From: Marinobacterium sediminicola
GTDB taxonomy: Bacteria; Pseudomonadota; Gammaproteobacteria; Pseudomonadales; Balneatricaceae
Length of the DNA stretch: 64,000 nt
NCBI RefSeq assembly: GCF_022343685.1
Contig: NZ_CP092123.1
Location: 3,038,001 to 3,102,000 of the forward strand
Reading direction: 5' to 3'
Both the position numbers and the translations under genes were made by a program. Positions 7,357-18,916 of the stretch are shown here, piece after piece. The notes below the pieces were generated by a model. It searched no databases and was not told the DNA's origin. It worked only from the letters and a program-made list of their open reading frames with translations. Every line of letters begins with the position of its first letter. Positions within the stretch are counted from its first letter, which is position 1.

Positions 7357-10300
7357 ATGTTGTCCGGCTGGTCCATCATTCTCATATCTCTGGCCTACCT
7401 GGGCCTCCTGTTCGCTATTGCCTATTTCGGTGACAAAAGCAGTGCCGGCAAGCAATGGGCCAGCAACCCCGTGGTCTACTCATTGTCACTGGCAGTCTAT
7501 TGCTCAAGCTGGACCTTCTATGGTGCCGTCGGGCGTGCAGCCTCGACCGGCTGGGAGTTTCTGGCAACCTACCTGGGTCCCGTCATCGTTTTTTTGCTGG
7601 CCATCAGAGTCATCGAGAAGATCTTCCTGGTCAGCAAGCAGCAGAACATCACGACCATCTCGGACTTCATCTCGTCCCGTTACGGCAAGAGCCAAAGCCT
7701 GGCTGTGCTGGTCACCATCATTGCGGTACTGGGCACCATTCCCTATATTGCCCTGCAGTTGAAAGCCGTGGCCATCAGTTACAATGCCCTGGCACCCGGC
7801 GCGACAGAGGCATTGAGCAAGGGCAGCGATACCGCGCTATTCGTGGCCCTGTTGATGGCCGTTTTTGCCATCCTGTTCGGCACCCGGCACATCGATGCGA
7901 CCGAGCATCATGAGGGACTTGTCCTGGCTGTGGCGTTCGAGTCCCTGGTTAAACTGACCGCCTTTGTCGCCATCGGCCTGTTCGTCGTATTCGGTCTTTT
8001 TGATGGACTTGATGACCTTGCTTTTCAGATCCAGGCCCAGCTGCGTTATAACGCCAATTTCGACACCACCCTCAATACCGGCTTCATGACCGAGATCGTG
8101 CTCGCCTGTGCCGCCGCGATCTGCCTGCCACGCCAGTTCCATGTCAGCATTGTCGAGAACACCCGACGCGGAAACCTGTTTACGGCGCGCTGGCTGTTCC
8201 CGTTGTACCTGATCCTGATGGCCGTGTTCGTTTTGCCAATTGCCACCGGTGGTCTGGTCACTTTCACCGAGGGCAACGTCGATGCCGACACCTTCGTACT
8301 GATGCTGCCGCTGGATGCGGGCTATGAAAAACTCGCCACTCTGGCGTTTATCGGTGGCCTGTCAGCCGCAACCAGCATGGTCATCGTCGCCAGCATTACG
8401 CTTGCCACCATGGTATGCAACGACATCGTCATGCCATTACTGTTCCGCATTTCCTGGTTGCATCTGTCCCAGTCCAAGGACATGGGTGCGCTGCTGCTGC
8501 GCGTTCGCCGCATCACGATTTTCTGCCTGCTGCTGATGGGGTATTTCTACTATCGTATTCTCGGAGATCAGGGCCCTCTTGCCTCCTTCGGCTTATTGGC
8601 CTTTGTCGCCGCCATTCAGTTTTTGCCGGCCATTATCGGCGGGATCTACTGGAAGGGAGGCACCCGTCATGGTGTTCTCACCGGACTCACCGCCGGCTTC
8701 CTGCTGTGGATCTATACGCTGGTGCTGCCCACACTGAATTCCGCACGCCTGATTCCTTATGAGTGGCTGCCTCAGCTCAATGGAAGTGACAACTGGTTCA
8801 GCCCAACGGGCCTGTTTGGCCTGACAGGCCTCGACCCGCTGACACACGGTGTCATCTGGAGTTTGGGCATCAATACCCTGCTGTTCGTGCTGGTGTCCCG
8901 TTTAGCGTCCCAACGTCTGGTCGACCGCATCCAGGCCAGTGCTTTCGTGAACATTTCTGCCAAGGGAATCGCCGACCCTTCACGTCACTTTGGCCAGGTT
9001 ACCGTCGGCGATCTGCAGATGCTCAGTGAGCGCTTCCTCGGCATGAGCCGAACCCGACAGGCCTTCAGCAGCTTCGGCCAGAAGCAGGGTGACGGCCCCC
9101 CGATGGCAGCCGAGAAGGCCACCCCCGAGCTGATTCAGCATACCGAGCGTCTGTTGGCGGGCGCCATCGGTGCCTCCTCGGCCCGTATCGTCATGGACTC
9201 CACACTGCGCGGGAAAGAGATGGAAATCGGCGATGTGGTCACCATCGTCGACGAAGCATCCCAGGCACTGCGTTTCAACCGTTCTCTGTTGCAGTCCACG
9301 ATCGAGAACATCAGCCTGGGCATCAGCGTTGTAGACCAGCAGATGCGCCTGGTGGCCTGGAACCAGCGCTATATCGAAATGTTCAATTATCCGGAAGGGC
9401 TGGTGTGCATAGGCCGCCCCATCGAAGAGGTCTTCCGTTACAACGCCATCAAGGGCGAGTACGGACTGGGCGACGTGGAATATCAGGTGCGCATGCGACT
9501 GGACTCGATTCGCTCAGGAGCGCCCCACTCCTACGAGCGCTATCGCCCCGACGGCACAGTACTGGAAGTACGTGGCAACCCCATGCCCAACGGTGGCTAC
9601 GTCAATACCTACATGGACATCACCGACCACAAGCGAATCGAAGAAGCCCTGCGCGAAAGCGAGCAGAACATTCGCATCTATACCGACAATGTACCGGTAT
9701 TGATCGGCTACCTGGACCCCGAGCGCCGTTTCCTGTTTATCAACAAGGCTTATGCCGATACCTTCGGACTCGATCGGCACAACATCGCGGGCGTATCCGC
9801 ACTGGAAGCCCTGCCAGTGGAGGAGTATATCCACCGGCGTCAGTATATTGACGCTGTTCTTCAGGGTGAGCGCCAGCGCTTTGAAACCCGACTGCCCACC
9901 AAGGACGGCAGCTCTCGCTACGCCGAAGTCACCTATATTCCTCATATCGGCGAGTATGGTGATGTACTGGGTTACTTCACCCTGTATCAGGATATTACCG
10001 AGCGGCGAAAAGCCGAGCAGGCACTGCAGGAGACCAACGAAAATCTGGAACAGCGCGTCCGCGAACGTACCCACGCCCTGTCGGTGGTCAATAAGGAGCT
10101 GCGCAAGGAGAACACCATTCGCGCACTGATGGAGGATGAACTGCGCCAGGCCAAATCCGATGCGGAAGCCGCCAATTTCGGCAAAACCCGCTTCCTCGCC
10201 GCCGCCAGCCATGACCTCTTGCAGCCGCTGAACGCGGCACGTCTGTTTACGTCGGCACTGGCTCAGCAGAGTCACAGCAAGGAAACCAGCCAGCTGGTGG

Positions 10301-11325
10301 AAAACCTGGATGGCTCACTCAAGGCCGCAGAAGAACTGATCACCGCCATTCTGGATATTTCCAAACTGGATGCCGGGGCACTGGAACCCTCGCTGACCCA
10401 CTTCTCTCTGGAGGGACTCTTCCAGACGCTCAACACCGAGTTCAGCGTGCTGGCCAAGGAGAAGACGCTCAAGTTCGATACCGTCTGCTGCAAGCAGGTG
10501 GTCTACTCCGATCAGGCGCTGCTGCGCCGCATCATGCAGAACTTCCTTTCCAACGCCATGCGCTACACCAGCTCGGGCCGCGTACTGATGGGAGCGCGAC
10601 GGGTGGGCAAACAGCTGCGACTGGAAGTCTGGGACACCGGCGTGGGCATTCCTGAAAACAAGCTGCGAGAAGTGTTCGAAGAGTTCAAGCGGATCGACAA
10701 CCCCAAGCACAGTCAGGTCAAAGGGCTCGGTCTGGGTCTGGCAATCACCGAGCGTATCGCACGCATGCTGGGACATCAGCTCAACGTGCGTTCATGGCCG
10801 GGCCAAGGCACGGTGTTCAGCATTACACTGCCCCTGGGTGATCCGAGCAAGGCGCAGAAGGCGCGCCCTGAAAAACGCGGCTGGATTCGCAGCAAAGGTC
10901 TTAACGGCGTTCGGGTACTCGTTGTCGATAACGAGCCCAAGATCCTCGAGGGCATGAGCGCCCTGCTGAACGGCTGGTCGTGTGAAGTGGTGACCGCCCT
11001 GTCGGCAGACGAAGCCCTGAACGCACTTCAGACCCGCCAGTGGATACCGGATATCGTGCTGGCCGACTACCACCTGGGCGAACATGATACCGGCATCATG
11101 GCCCTGCGCCAGCTGGCCAGGCTGGCCGGACAACCTATGGAACGGGAATACTTCTCGCCAGCCATCGTGATCACTGCCGACCGTACCGACGAGGTTCGTG
11201 ATGAAATCGAGGACGCAGGCGCGCAACTGCTCACCAAGCCGGTCAAACCGGCGGCCCTGAGAGCGATGATCAACAAGATTGTGGCCAATACGCGCGCGGA
11301 AAAGGATCAGGCAACGCAAGACTGA
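7357..11325 (+). CDS. crbS: CrbS/MxtR-type SSS-transporter hybrid sensor kinase
   Basis: A 1322-aa membrane hybrid histidine kinase. The first ~510 residues are a sodium:solute-symporter-like domain (VVYSLSLAVYCSSWTFYGAV). A linker, two PAS domains (about 645-765 and 770-890, the latter ending QDITERRKAEQALQ) and a coiled coil follow. Then come a HisKA box with AAASHDLLQPL near 948-958, a HATPase with NAMRYTSSG, DTGVGIPEN and GLGLGLAI, and a receiver from about 1183 (VLVVDNEP, IVLADYHLGEHDTG). This architecture, beside a LuxR-type regulator and acs, is that of CrbS (Vibrio) and MxtR (Pseudomonas), which switch on acetate use. The gene is divergent from symporter operon 2 and convergent with crbR. 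The signal sensed is not settled by sequence. Confidence 0.87.
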   Translation: MLSGWSIILISLAYLGLLFAIAYFGDKSSAGKQWASNPVVYSLSLAVYCSSWTFYGAVGRAASTGWEFLATYLGPVIVFLLAIRVIEKIFLVSKQQNITTISDFISSRYGKSQSLAVLVTIIAVLGTIPYIALQLKAVAISYNALAPGATEALSKGSDTALFVALLMAVFAILFGTRHIDATEHHEGLVLAVAFESLVKLTAFVAIGLFVVFGLFDGLDDLAFQIQAQLRYNANFDTTLNTGFMTEIVLACAAAICLPRQFHVSIVENTRRGNLFTARWLFPLYLILMAVFVLPIATGGLVTFTEGNVDADTFVLMLPLDAGYEKLATLAFIGGLSAATSMVIVASITLATMVCNDIVMPLLFRISWLHLSQSKDMGALLLRVRRITIFCLLLMGYFYYRILGDQGPLASFGLLAFVAAIQFLPAIIGGIYWKGGTRHGVLTGLTAGFLLWIYTLVLPTLNSARLIPYEWLPQLNGSDNWFSPTGLFGLTGLDPLTHGVIWSLGINTLLFVLVSRLASQRLVDRIQASAFVNISAKGIADPSRHFGQVTVGDLQMLSERFLGMSRTRQAFSSFGQKQGDGPPMAAEKATPELIQHTERLLAGAIGASSARIVMDSTLRGKEMEIGDVVTIVDEASQALRFNRSLLQSTIENISLGISVVDQQMRLVAWNQRYIEMFNYPEGLVCIGRPIEEVFRYNAIKGEYGLGDVEYQVRMRLDSIRSGAPHSYERYRPDGTVLEVRGNPMPNGGYVNTYMDITDHKRIEEALRESEQNIRIYTDNVPVLIGYLDPERRFLFINKAYADTFGLDRHNIAGVSALEALPVEEYIHRRQYIDAVLQGERQRFETRLPTKDGSSRYAEVTYIPHIGEYGDVLGYFTLYQDITERRKAEQALQETNENLEQRVRERTHALSVVNKELRKENTIRALMEDELRQAKSDAEAANFGKTRFLAAASHDLLQPLNAARLFTSALAQQSHSKETSQLVENLDGSLKAAEELITAILDISKLDAGALEPSLTHFSLEGLFQTLNTEFSVLAKEKTLKFDTVCCKQVVYSDQALLRRIMQNFLSNAMRYTSSGRVLMGARRVGKQLRLEVWDTGVGIPENKLREVFEEFKRIDNPKHSQVKGLGLGLAITERIARMLGHQLNVRSWPGQGTVFSITLPLGDPSKAQKARPEKRGWIRSKGLNGVRVLVVDNEPKILEGMSALLNGWSCEVVTALSADEALNALQTRQWIPDIVLADYHLGEHDTGIMALRQLARLAGQPMEREYFSPAIVITADRTDEVRDEIEDAGAQLLTKPVKPAALRAMINKIVANTRAEKDQATQD

Positions 11326-11426
11326 GGCAGAAACCCGCTGCCTCACAGGCGGCGGGTAGTCTGTATAGCGGAGGGCCCCCGCGCACCGGCCTTGTCAGCC
11401 AGATTGAGCGGATTGCGCCGGAAGGA

Positions 11427-12089
11427 TCAGACCTCGGTCTTGGGAGGCTCAACGCCCAGACGCTGGGCGGCAATAACGGCCTGTGTACGGCTGTGAACAC
11501 CCAGCTTGCGCAGGATGGCTGTCACATGGGCCTTGATGGTCGCTTCGGAAACGCTCAGTTCATAGGCGATCTGCTTGTTCAAAAGACCTTCGGTCAACAT
11601 GGTCAACACGCGGAACTGCTGCGGCGTCAGCGATGCCAATGCGGCCGCAAACTGCTGATCTTCTTCACTGACATCATCCATGTTGTCGGTCAATTCCTGA
11701 GGCAGCCACTCTTCCCCTTCCAGTACAGCGGTAATCGCCTCGGAGATCGTCTCCAGTGGAGCCGACTTGGGAATGAAACCAGAAGCACCATAGTCGATGG
11801 CACGCTTCATGACATGCGGCTCTTCGCTACCGGACACCACCACAACCGGCACGCCTGGATGCTGCCCTCGCAGGAACACCAGGCCCGAGAAACCATGCGT
11901 ACCCGGCATATGAATATCCAGCAGGACCAAATCAGCATCACCATGCTTCTCTACCGCTTCCTGAACCGCCGCGAGGCTGTCCGCTTCCACGATCTCGACA
12001 CCCGGTACCGCCTGGGTCACCGCCTGACGCAGCGCAGCGCGGAAAAGAGGATGGTCGTCAGCAATAATGATCTTCTGGGCCAGTTGCAT
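11427..12089 (-). CDS. crbR: LuxR-type response regulator, CrbR/ErdR-like
   Basis: A 220-aa protein beginning MQLAQKIIIADDHPLFRAAL. It has an N-terminal receiver (acidic pair at D11-D12, phospho-acceptor D58 in VLLDIHMPG) and a C-terminal LuxR helix-turn-helix (LTPQQFRVLTMLTEG...NKQIAYELSVSEATIKAHV). The start at 12089 is supported by GGAG about 11 bases upstream and by the position of the receiver domain. Convergent with crbS and immediately downstream of acs, it is the expected partner of the CrbS-type kinase and activator of acs and the symporter operons. The pairing is inferred from context and family knowledge. Confidence 0.87.
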   Translation of the reverse strand: MQLAQKIIIADDHPLFRAALRQAVTQAVPGVEIVEADSLAAVQEAVEKHGDADLVLLDIHMPGTHGFSGLVFLRGQHPGVPVVVVSGSEEPHVMKRAIDYGASGFIPKSAPLETISEAITAVLEGEEWLPQELTDNMDDVSEEDQQFAAALASLTPQQFRVLTMLTEGLLNKQIAYELSVSEATIKAHVTAILRKLGVHSRTQAVIAAQRLGVEPPKTEV

Positions 12090-12243
12090 AGATCGTCTCC
12101 CTGGTACTCCGGTCAAGGCGCGACTGCCGCACTGGGGCAGGGCTTTCCGAAGGTGGCGAACGTTGAGATTTTCCGGTGGGGAATAATAGCACCATTTTGT
12201 CGACAAAGCCGCACTCAGCGAGTGCAAGCCGACTGGTTGCACA

Positions 12244-12281
12244 CAAAAAAACGCCCCCCGACTTACACCGGGGAGCGTTTT
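12244..12281 (-). terminator. Intrinsic terminator between acs and crbR (bidirectional-looking)
   Basis: The minus strand reads AAAACGCTCCCCGG, a 7-base loop, then CGGGGGGCGTTTTTTT. The stem is about 12 bp with one G-T pair, and there are A/T runs on both sides. It separates acs from crbR. Confidence 0.88.
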
Positions 12282-12302
12282 GTTAGCAAGTACTGACTAG
12301 TC

Positions 12303-14258
<1,956 letters not shown>

Positions 14259-14280
14259 CGTGATGCCCTTAACTTGCGTT

Positions 14281-14318
14281 TTGTTGTTATACCTGTTCAC
14301 GCCGCATTTGTTGTTATT
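14281..14318 (-). promoter_or_regulatory. Two Hfq/Crc-type A-rich motifs in acs leader
   Basis: The mRNA has AATAACAACAA (14308-14318) and ATAACAACAA (14281-14290), both containing AANAANAA, 22-60 bases upstream of the acs start. They resemble catabolite-activity motifs known from Pseudomonas Hfq/Crc targets. Confidence 0.48.
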
Positions 14319-14373
14319 GATATGGTCGACGCATTCGATTTTGTTAAGAGGGTTATACCCAAGCCGATCCATC

Positions 14374-14385
14374 CCCCTGAATTAG
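14374..14385 (-). promoter_or_regulatory. CCCC-N4-TTAG element upstream of acs
   Basis: The + strand reads CCCCTGAATTAG, 116 bases upstream of the acs start, matching CCCC-N4-TTAG seen at 4401 and 7127 but differing in the spacer. It is a weaker candidate for the same regulator. Confidence 0.28.
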
Positions 14386-14443
14386 ACATTGGTCTACTCG
14401 GATCACGACAAAAGTCTTAAAGCCCCGGGTAAGCGATCACTCA

Positions 14444-15817
14444 CTAACTGGCCAGCATCGACTCCAGATCAATTCCCTCCTCACGCATTCGGGCCAGCTT
14501 ATACCTTAGTGTCCTGGGGCTGATGCCAAGCTTTTCGGCCGCTTCCTTACGACTTCCGGAGGTCGCTTTCAGCGCCTCGACGATCAGCTGGTATTCATGC
14601 TGCTTGAGGTCATTACCCAATAACCCGTCCGCAATCGGCTCTTCGACGGTCTCAGGAGCGACGTCAGCCATGGAAGAGGTCAGCGGGATCGCCTGGCTGC
14701 CCAGGTGCAGATCGGATGCCAGCACTCGCGAGCCACCTTGCAGGATCAGGGCACGCTGGATGACGTTATCAAGCTCACGGACGTTGCCCGGCCAGCTGTG
14801 CTGACAGAGGCTTTGCACCGCCGCACTGTCCAGCGACGCCGGGGCTCGCCCCATCTTGCGACAATGGTGTGCCAGCAGGCGCAAGGCGAGAGGTTCGATA
14901 TCTTCGATCCGCTCACGCAATGGCTGCCATTGCAGGGGAAAGACGTTGAGCCGGTAGTACAGATCCTCACGGAACTTGCCTTCGGCGACCGTCTGCTCCA
15001 ACTGACGGTTGCTGGTTGCCAGCACCCGCACATCCAGCGGTATCACCTTGCGACCACCGATCCGCTCGACTTCCTGCTCCTGCAACACGCGCAACAGCTT
15101 GGCCTGCAACCCCAGGTCCATTTCGCTGATCTCGTCCAGCAACAGGGTACCGCCATTGGCCTGTTCGAACTTGCCGGGCTGGCTGCTGACGGCGCCGGTA
15201 AAGGCTCCTTTCTCGTGACCAAACAGCGTGGCCTCCAGCATGCTTTCAGGAATGGCGGCACAGTTGATGGCAATGAACGGTTTGTCCGCGCGCGAGGAGT
15301 GATCATGAATATAGCGCGCCAGCACCTCCTTGCCGGTGCCGGATTCCCCGGTAATCAGTACGGTAGAATCAGTCGCGGCCACTCGCTGCGCCAGCTGCAG
15401 CAGCTGACGACTGCCCGGTGCCTGAGCCACCGGTTCATCCCGGGTCGCCATGCTCAGTCCCTGAGCATGGGTGCGAATCAGCTCGATCAGTTGCTCCGGT
15501 TCGAATGGCTTCATCAGGTAATCGACGGCACCATTGCGAATCGCCTCCACCGCCTTGCTGACCTGACCATAGGCCGTGATCAGCGCCACCGGCAGCGCCG
15601 GCAAGGTCTCCTTCAACCGCGCCAACAGCGCGTGCCCGTCCATCCCCGGCATGTTGACATCGGATACCACCATATCCACGGAGTGTTGCTTCAGCAGTTC
15701 CAGCGCCTCTTCGGCGCTGCCGGCTTCCAGGTAACGAATATCGGCCAGCGCGAGGGTATCGGTGATCGCCTCGCGCAGATCCACATCATCCTCAACGATC
15801 AAAACGGTCGCGCTCAT
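14444..15817 (-). CDS. fleR: Flagellar two-component response regulator FleR (sigma-54 activator)
   Basis: A 457-aa NtrC-type regulator with a receiver at 1-120 (phospho-acceptor D53 in VSDVNMPGMDG), an AAA+ domain about 135-370 with Walker [10 protein letters not shown], the sigma-54 contact loop GAFTGA and LLLDEISEM, and a C-terminal Fis-type HTH (SRKEAAEKLGISPRTLRYKL). It activates sigma-54 flagellar promoters when phosphorylated by FleS. The ATG overlaps the fleS stop by 4 bases, giving a coupled fleQ-fleS-fleR order. Candidate target promoters in this window are those of flgB and flgF. Confidence 0.94.
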   Translation of the reverse strand: MSATVLIVEDDVDLREAITDTLALADIRYLEAGSAEEALELLKQHSVDMVVSDVNMPGMDGHALLARLKETLPALPVALITAYGQVSKAVEAIRNGAVDYLMKPFEPEQLIELIRTHAQGLSMATRDEPVAQAPGSRQLLQLAQRVAATDSTVLITGESGTGKEVLARYIHDHSSRADKPFIAINCAAIPESMLEATLFGHEKGAFTGAVSSQPGKFEQANGGTLLLDEISEMDLGLQAKLLRVLQEQEVERIGGRKVIPLDVRVLATSNRQLEQTVAEGKFREDLYYRLNVFPLQWQPLRERIEDIEPLALRLLAHHCRKMGRAPASLDSAAVQSLCQHSWPGNVRELDNVIQRALILQGGSRVLASDLHLGSQAIPLTSSMADVAPETVEEPIADGLLGNDLKQHEYQLIVEALKATSGSRKEAAEKLGISPRTLRYKLARMREEGIDLESMLAS

Positions 15818-16875
15818 GTCACTTCCTGTTCGCTAGTATTCAATAAAGGTAGACGAAAACGGGCGCAGGTCCCCTGCCCCGGCGTTGAGTCCAGCTCGAA
15901 AGCCCCGTGGTGTGCCCGCGCCATCACTTGGGCGATGGCCAGCCCCAGTCCGGTACCGTGCGACTTGGTGGTATAGAAAGGCTCCTGTGCCTTTTGCAGT
16001 GTCGCCATATCCATGCCGGGGCCGTTGTCACACACCGCAATCAACATACGGTCTGCCTCTCGACTGATGCGCAGTTGCAGCTCGCAGCCTTCGCCACAGG
16101 CCTGCAGCGCATTGTTGATCAGATTGAGCACGGCTCCCAGCAGTGCCTCCAGATTGCACTGGATTAATGCATCGGGCGCCTCGTTGATACAGTCACAGTC
16201 GGCATCGTACTGGGTCAGCGGCTGATCCAGCAGGTCTTCCAGGCGTGCCATCAGGGTGCGGCCATCGACTCGATCTTCCAGTCGGGTCTCGCCACGGGCA
16301 AAGATCAGCATGTCCCGTACCTGCTGCTCCAGATGGGTCAGCCGCGATTTCACCTTGCCGGCGAAACGAATCCGCTTGTCGTCATCCAGTTCAGGCGCCA
16401 TCAGATGACTGGCATAAAGCAGCGCCGCAGACAGGGGCGTGCGGACCTGGTGTGCCAACGAGGCCATCATCCGGCCCATCTCGGAGAGACGCTGATAGTG
16501 ATGAAGCTGCTCCTGAAGGGTACGCGTGTGGGTTTGATCGGTAATGAAGACCAGCTGCCCCGGCTCGGACTCCAGCGCCTGGGTCGACAGGCTGACGCGT
16601 CGGCCGTTCTTCAGTGATACTTCATGCCCATCATCCGGCCGAGGCGCAAAGCAGAGGTTGATCACCTCCAGCCAGCTTTTACCGGCCAGTTCAAGCCCAA
16701 GCAGGGTTTCGGCGGCAGGGTTATAGTCGTTGATCCGTCCGGTCTGGCCTATCACCAGCACCCCGCCCGGGATGCGCTCGATCAATCCCTGCAGGTGTTG
16801 CTGTGACTGTCGCGCCTGAGCCAGTTCGGCTTCCAGTTCGGCCACACGCCGTTCAAGCAGATGACGATCGGTCAC
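15814..16875 (-). CDS. fleS: Flagellar sensor histidine kinase FleS
   Basis: A 353-aa kinase with no transmembrane segments, so probably cytosolic. It has an N-terminal coiled coil (about 3-30), a PAS domain (IPGGVLVIGQTGRINDYNPA), a HisKA box (MMASLAHQVRTPLSAALLY) and a HATPase with NLINNALQACGEG, VCDNGPGMD and GTGLGLAIAQV. It phosphorylates FleR. The start overlaps the fleQ stop by 4 bases, and the stop overlaps the fleR start by 4 bases, so all three are translationally coupled. The input signal is unknown. Confidence 0.93.
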   Translation of the reverse strand: MTDRHLLERRVAELEAELAQARQSQQHLQGLIERIPGGVLVIGQTGRINDYNPAAETLLGLELAGKSWLEVINLCFAPRPDDGHEVSLKNGRRVSLSTQALESEPGQLVFITDQTHTRTLQEQLHHYQRLSEMGRMMASLAHQVRTPLSAALLYASHLMAPELDDDKRIRFAGKVKSRLTHLEQQVRDMLIFARGETRLEDRVDGRTLMARLEDLLDQPLTQYDADCDCINEAPDALIQCNLEALLGAVLNLINNALQACGEGCELQLRISREADRMLIAVCDNGPGMDMATLQKAQEPFYTTKSHGTGLGLAIAQVMARAHHGAFELDSTPGQGTCARFRLPLLNTSEQEVT

Positions 16876-18338
16876 TGGCGTTCAATTCCGTATTTGCGCA
16901 TCTTTTCCACCAGCGTGGTACGTCGGATCTGCAACAGCCTCGCCGCCCGAGAGACCACCTGCCCCCCCTCTTCAAGGGCCTGACGAATCAGGGCACGCTC
17001 CTGCGTTTCCAGCCACCCCTTGAGGTCAATCCCCTCGGCAGTCAACTGCACAGGGGCAGGCACATTGAGGGACGCCATACCCGCTTCACTCACATGCGGT
17101 TCCGTCACCGGCTCATCATCGGTATCCGGCAACGCAAGCTGCTCGTATCGTTCGGGATTCGGTTCTTCGAGGTGACGGAATTTTGGCGGCAGCTCGGAGA
17201 CACCGATCACACCGCCGGGATGAATAATACTGAGCCGCTCGATCAGGTTGGCCAGTTCACGCACGTTGCCCGGCCAGGGGTGACGTTTCAGTGACTCCAG
17301 CGCCGCCGGGTGAAACTGCAGCACCGTCCCCTCATCCAGCTGCTCACAGAGGTTGTTGATCAGCAATGGTAAGTCGTCGATTCGATCACGCAGCGCCGGC
17401 ATCTCGATTGGGAACACATTCAGCCGGTAATAGAGATCTTCGCGGAACTGGCCGTCCTGTATCATCAATTCCAGGTTCTTGTGCGTAGCCGCCACGATAC
17501 GTACATCCACTTCCAGCGTCTTGCTGCCACCGACACGCTCGAATTGACGTTCCTGAATCACACGCAACAGCTTCACCTGCATCGGCAGCGGCATATCGCC
17601 GATCTCATCAAGAAACAGAGTACCGCCATTGGCCAGCTCAAAGCGGCCCGGCCGGCTGGAAATCGCACCGGTAAAGGCGCCCTTTTCGTGACCAAAGAGT
17701 TCGCTTTCCAGCAATTCAGACGGAATGGCACCACAGTTCACCGGCACGAAAGGCCCTTCGCAACGTGGTGAGTGCTCATGCAGGCAGCGTGCAACCACCT
17801 CCTTGCCGGTACCTGACTCACCGGTAATCAGCACGCTGATATCCCGCGGCGCGACCTTGGCGATCATGTTACGGATATCGCGGATCGGCCGGCTCTGCCC
17901 GACAAAACCGGGCATTTCAGCCTGTTGCGGCGCATGTTCCAACTGCTGTTCGTGCATCAGACCGCACAGATGCAGCCAGTCCATCAACTGTGGATAACGG
18001 TAAGGCGAGGCCAGCAAGCCCAGAATGGCATGACGGGCAAAATCGTCCGTCGACAGCTCGGGCCATTCACAGGCCAGCAGTTTGGGACGAATACGCGCGG
18101 CATCCAGATCGGCAATCAGTTTGCTCATCGCAATCGGCAGGCTGCTCTCGCCGATCACCACCAGGCCGATATTGGCCAAATCAAACGCCTTGCCCTGCTG
18201 CAGCCAAGTCACAAAGTCAAAAATATGGCAGTTGAGGCCAACAAAGGCAAAACAGGTGTGCAGCGACTGACGCCGTTCGGCATCGTCATCCAGAATCAGC
18301 AGCTCGAAACCGGCAATGGAAGTGTCAGGTGCTTGCAT
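16872..18338 (-). CDS. fleQ: Master flagellar sigma-54 activator FleQ
   Basis: A 488-aa regulator with an N-terminal FleQ domain (about 12-120), a receiver-like fold without the usual acidic phosphorylation pocket. The AAA+ domain (about 145-385) has Walker [11 protein letters not shown] near 171, GAFTGA and LFLDEIGDM, and a Fis-type HTH closes the protein ([22 protein letters not shown]). FleQ sits at the top of the flagellar hierarchy and, in Pseudomonas, is bound and inhibited by FleN and cyclic di-GMP. A palindrome resembling the FleQ box lies 54 bases upstream of the start, suggesting autoregulation. It heads the fleQ-fleS-fleR unit. Confidence 0.94.
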   Translation of the reverse strand: MQAPDTSIAGFELLILDDDAERRQSLHTCFAFVGLNCHIFDFVTWLQQGKAFDLANIGLVVIGESSLPIAMSKLIADLDAARIRPKLLACEWPELSTDDFARHAILGLLASPYRYPQLMDWLHLCGLMHEQQLEHAPQQAEMPGFVGQSRPIRDIRNMIAKVAPRDISVLITGESGTGKEVVARCLHEHSPRCEGPFVPVNCGAIPSELLESELFGHEKGAFTGAISSRPGRFELANGGTLFLDEIGDMPLPMQVKLLRVIQERQFERVGGSKTLEVDVRIVAATHKNLELMIQDGQFREDLYYRLNVFPIEMPALRDRIDDLPLLINNLCEQLDEGTVLQFHPAALESLKRHPWPGNVRELANLIERLSIIHPGGVIGVSELPPKFRHLEEPNPERYEQLALPDTDDEPVTEPHVSEAGMASLNVPAPVQLTAEGIDLKGWLETQERALIRQALEEGGQVVSRAARLLQIRRTTLVEKMRKYGIERQ

Positions 18339-18391
18339 GGAAGAATCCAGAGGTTCGTCAGGATTCTGTCAAAGGTACTGGATAGGCTCGG

Positions 18392-18411
18392 GATGTCAAT
18401 AGATTGACATC
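18392..18411. promoter_or_regulatory. FleQ-box-like palindrome upstream of fleQ
   Basis: GATGTCAATAGATTGACATC is a perfect 9-2-9 dyad. The core GTCAAT-N2-ATTGAC agrees with the FleQ binding consensus described in Pseudomonas aeruginosa as I recall it. It lies between the fliS terminator and fleQ and contains TTGACA on the minus strand. Confidence 0.6.
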
Positions 18412-18425
18412 AACTAAGTGGTGAT

Positions 18426-18453
18426 AAAGAAAAACCGGGCAAAGGCCCGGTTT
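18426..18453 (-). terminator. Intrinsic terminator after fliS
   Basis: The minus strand has AAACCGGGC, loop CTTT, GCCCGGTTT followed by TTCTTT. A perfect 9-bp stem closes the flaG-fliD-fliS unit. Confidence 0.9.
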
Positions 18454-18475
18454 CGTGTATTACGGAAAAGAGAGG

Positions 18476-18883
18476 TTAAGCCTTATCCGCGGACGTCTGA
18501 TGCTCCTCAACAGGAATCTGAGCCCAGCCTTCTGCAATGTCAGCAACCAACCCACTCACTTCCTTCACTTTTGCTAGGTCATTATTGCGGTTGGCTTCAA
18601 TCAGGGTGCGCACCATGTAGTCATAGAGGCGATCCAGATTCTCGGCGACTTCTCCGCCTTTTTCCAGGTCCAGAGAGCCTTTCAAATTGATCAGGATCTC
18701 ACACGCCTTGTTCAACTGGGTGGTTCTCAGCTGGATATCCTTTCGCTCAATACCACCACTCGCTTTTGCCAGTGCTTCCAGAGTACCTCTGAACAGCATG
18801 CTGACTAGCTGATGTGGGCTTGCCGCTTCCACTGCCGCATTGAGGTTGACACTCTTGTACTGATTAAGAGCATTCGTATTCAT
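18476..18883 (-). CDS. fliS: Flagellin export chaperone FliS
   Basis: A 135-aa all-helical cytosolic chaperone beginning MNTNALNQYKSVNLNAAVEA, with the SPHQLVSMLFRGTLEAL segment typical of FliS. It binds the C-terminal disordered tail of flagellin and prevents premature polymerisation before export. A good AGGAGAG precedes the start. It is the last gene of flaG-fliD-fliS, followed by a strong terminator. Its client here is the unusually long flagellin encoded at 21487-23925. Confidence 0.95.
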   Translation of the reverse strand: MNTNALNQYKSVNLNAAVEAASPHQLVSMLFRGTLEALAKASGGIERKDIQLRTTQLNKACEILINLKGSLDLEKGGEVAENLDRLYDYMVRTLIEANRNNDLAKVKEVSGLVADIAEGWAQIPVEEHQTSADKA

Positions 18884-18916
18884 CTTGGTTCGGCTCTCCT
18901 TTGGCCCGATGAAAAA

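Noticed and set aside
14705-15976. Long plus-strand open frame opposite fleR and fleS
   Set aside because: Antisense shadow; composition is typical of reversed GC-rich coding sequence.
18339-18475. Sigma-70 promoter of fleQ built on the TTGACA in the palindrome
   Set aside because: No convincing -10 at 16-18 bases from it.
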